Origin: Aporrectodea caliginosa
Taxonomy: Eukaryota > Annelida > Clitellata > Crassiclitellata > Lumbricidae
Length of the DNA: 64,000 bases
Assembly (NCBI GenBank): GCA_020284085.1
Contig: JACEVL010000151.1
Span: forward strand, 357,001 to 421,000
Reading direction: 5' to 3'
A model generated the notes under the pieces. The model worked only from the letters and a program-made list of their open reading frames with translations. It did not search any database and had not been told where the DNA came from. Positions 63,804 to 64,000 of this stretch are shown piece after piece. Every line of letters starts with the position of its first letter. The first letter of the stretch is position 1. Both the position numbers and the translations under genes were made by a program.

Positions 63804-64000
63804 CATACATACCACAGACGTCACAAGAACTTTCATTTCCAGCATTAGAACGATCACTGTGGTGTCGAATACCTAGGTTACAACAAACGATTTTTTGTTT
63901 CGTACATTGAATCTAACATTGTATCATGATTCAAACATTTTCCGTACATGCACGCACTCTGTCCAACCTAAACTTGGAGCATTCATTTCAACTTTCTATT
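63804..64000. other. unassigned right edge
   Basis: Ordinary A/T-rich sequence with no feature I can support. Confidence 0.4.

Noticed and set aside
62967..63910. Many long Tyr/His/Ile- and Val/Cys/Met-rich frames on both strands
   Set aside because: Products of the (ACAT)n tract; frames overlap one another on both strands and end at the tract edges.

Overview
The window is repeat-dominated DNA from an animal nuclear genome, probably a marine or other invertebrate. The evidence is a dense mix of non-LTR retrotransposons (CR1/L2-like and RNase H-bearing I-like), tRNA-derived SINEs, hAT, Tc1/mariner and TTAA-type (piggyBac-like) DNA elements, long microsatellites, and no recognisable host gene, rRNA or functional tRNA. 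Every ORF I can interpret belongs to a mobile element or to a low-complexity tract. I cannot name the species.

Layout. 0-4.8 kb: a 2.3 kb copy of two L2-like LINE fragments (near-identical to 27.4-29.7 kb), then nested SINEs. 5-10 kb: dispersed short repeats, SINE copies and a LINE remnant with a (TTAC)n tail. 10.7-11.7 and 15.2-16.1 kb: two oppositely oriented TTAA-flanked non-autonomous elements. 17.1-17.5 kb: microsatellites. 18.1-19.2 kb: a TTAA-type element carrying an exact 152 bp satellite. 20.6-22.4 kb: an I-like LINE with a 14 bp target duplication. 23-26 kb: LINE fragments and a SINE pair. 27.3-29.8 kb: the probable source copy of the first duplication. 31.1-35.4 kb: a second I-like LINE interrupted by a mariner, itself interrupted by a hAT MITE. 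36-46 kb: short repeats plus two hAT derivatives (39.4-41.0 and 43.1-44.1 kb). 46.8-47.2 kb: a (GGAT)n tract. 47.8-53.3 kb: an almost complete CR1-like LINE with ORF1 and ORF2. 53.4-59.2 kb: a hAT element stuffed with L2-like LINEs and a 2.4 kb TTAA element. 59-62.7 kb: short repeats and LINE remnants. 63-63.8 kb: an (ACAT)n tract.

How the parts relate. The LINEs supply the reverse transcriptase, and several SINEs and short repeats share 3' ends with LINEs here, which suggests trans-mobilisation. DNA elements are present mainly as non-autonomous or decayed forms. Many boundaries can be fixed to the base from target-site duplications: TA for mariner, 8 bp for hAT, TTAA for the piggyBac-like group.

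For this description I call four abundant unassigned dispersed repeats R1 (TTTAACGACACTGTG ... GGGACTGGCACTGCCAG ... GTGGCGGAGTTT), R2 (CAACGGCCTTTGATGTCATAAG ... GTTAAACTCTGGATCCATCC), R3 (GAAGACGTTTAACCTTGG ... ACGAAACGCCAACGTTA) and R4 (AATGAATTGATCGGGTGAG ... TTTAAGGTCC). The most unusual observations are compensatory base changes between paired arms of two TTAA elements, an inverted palindromic satellite inside those elements, a LINE 3' transduction with source and copy both in the window, and the R1/R2 families, one of which shares its end with the I-like LINE. All identities and counts were made by eye.
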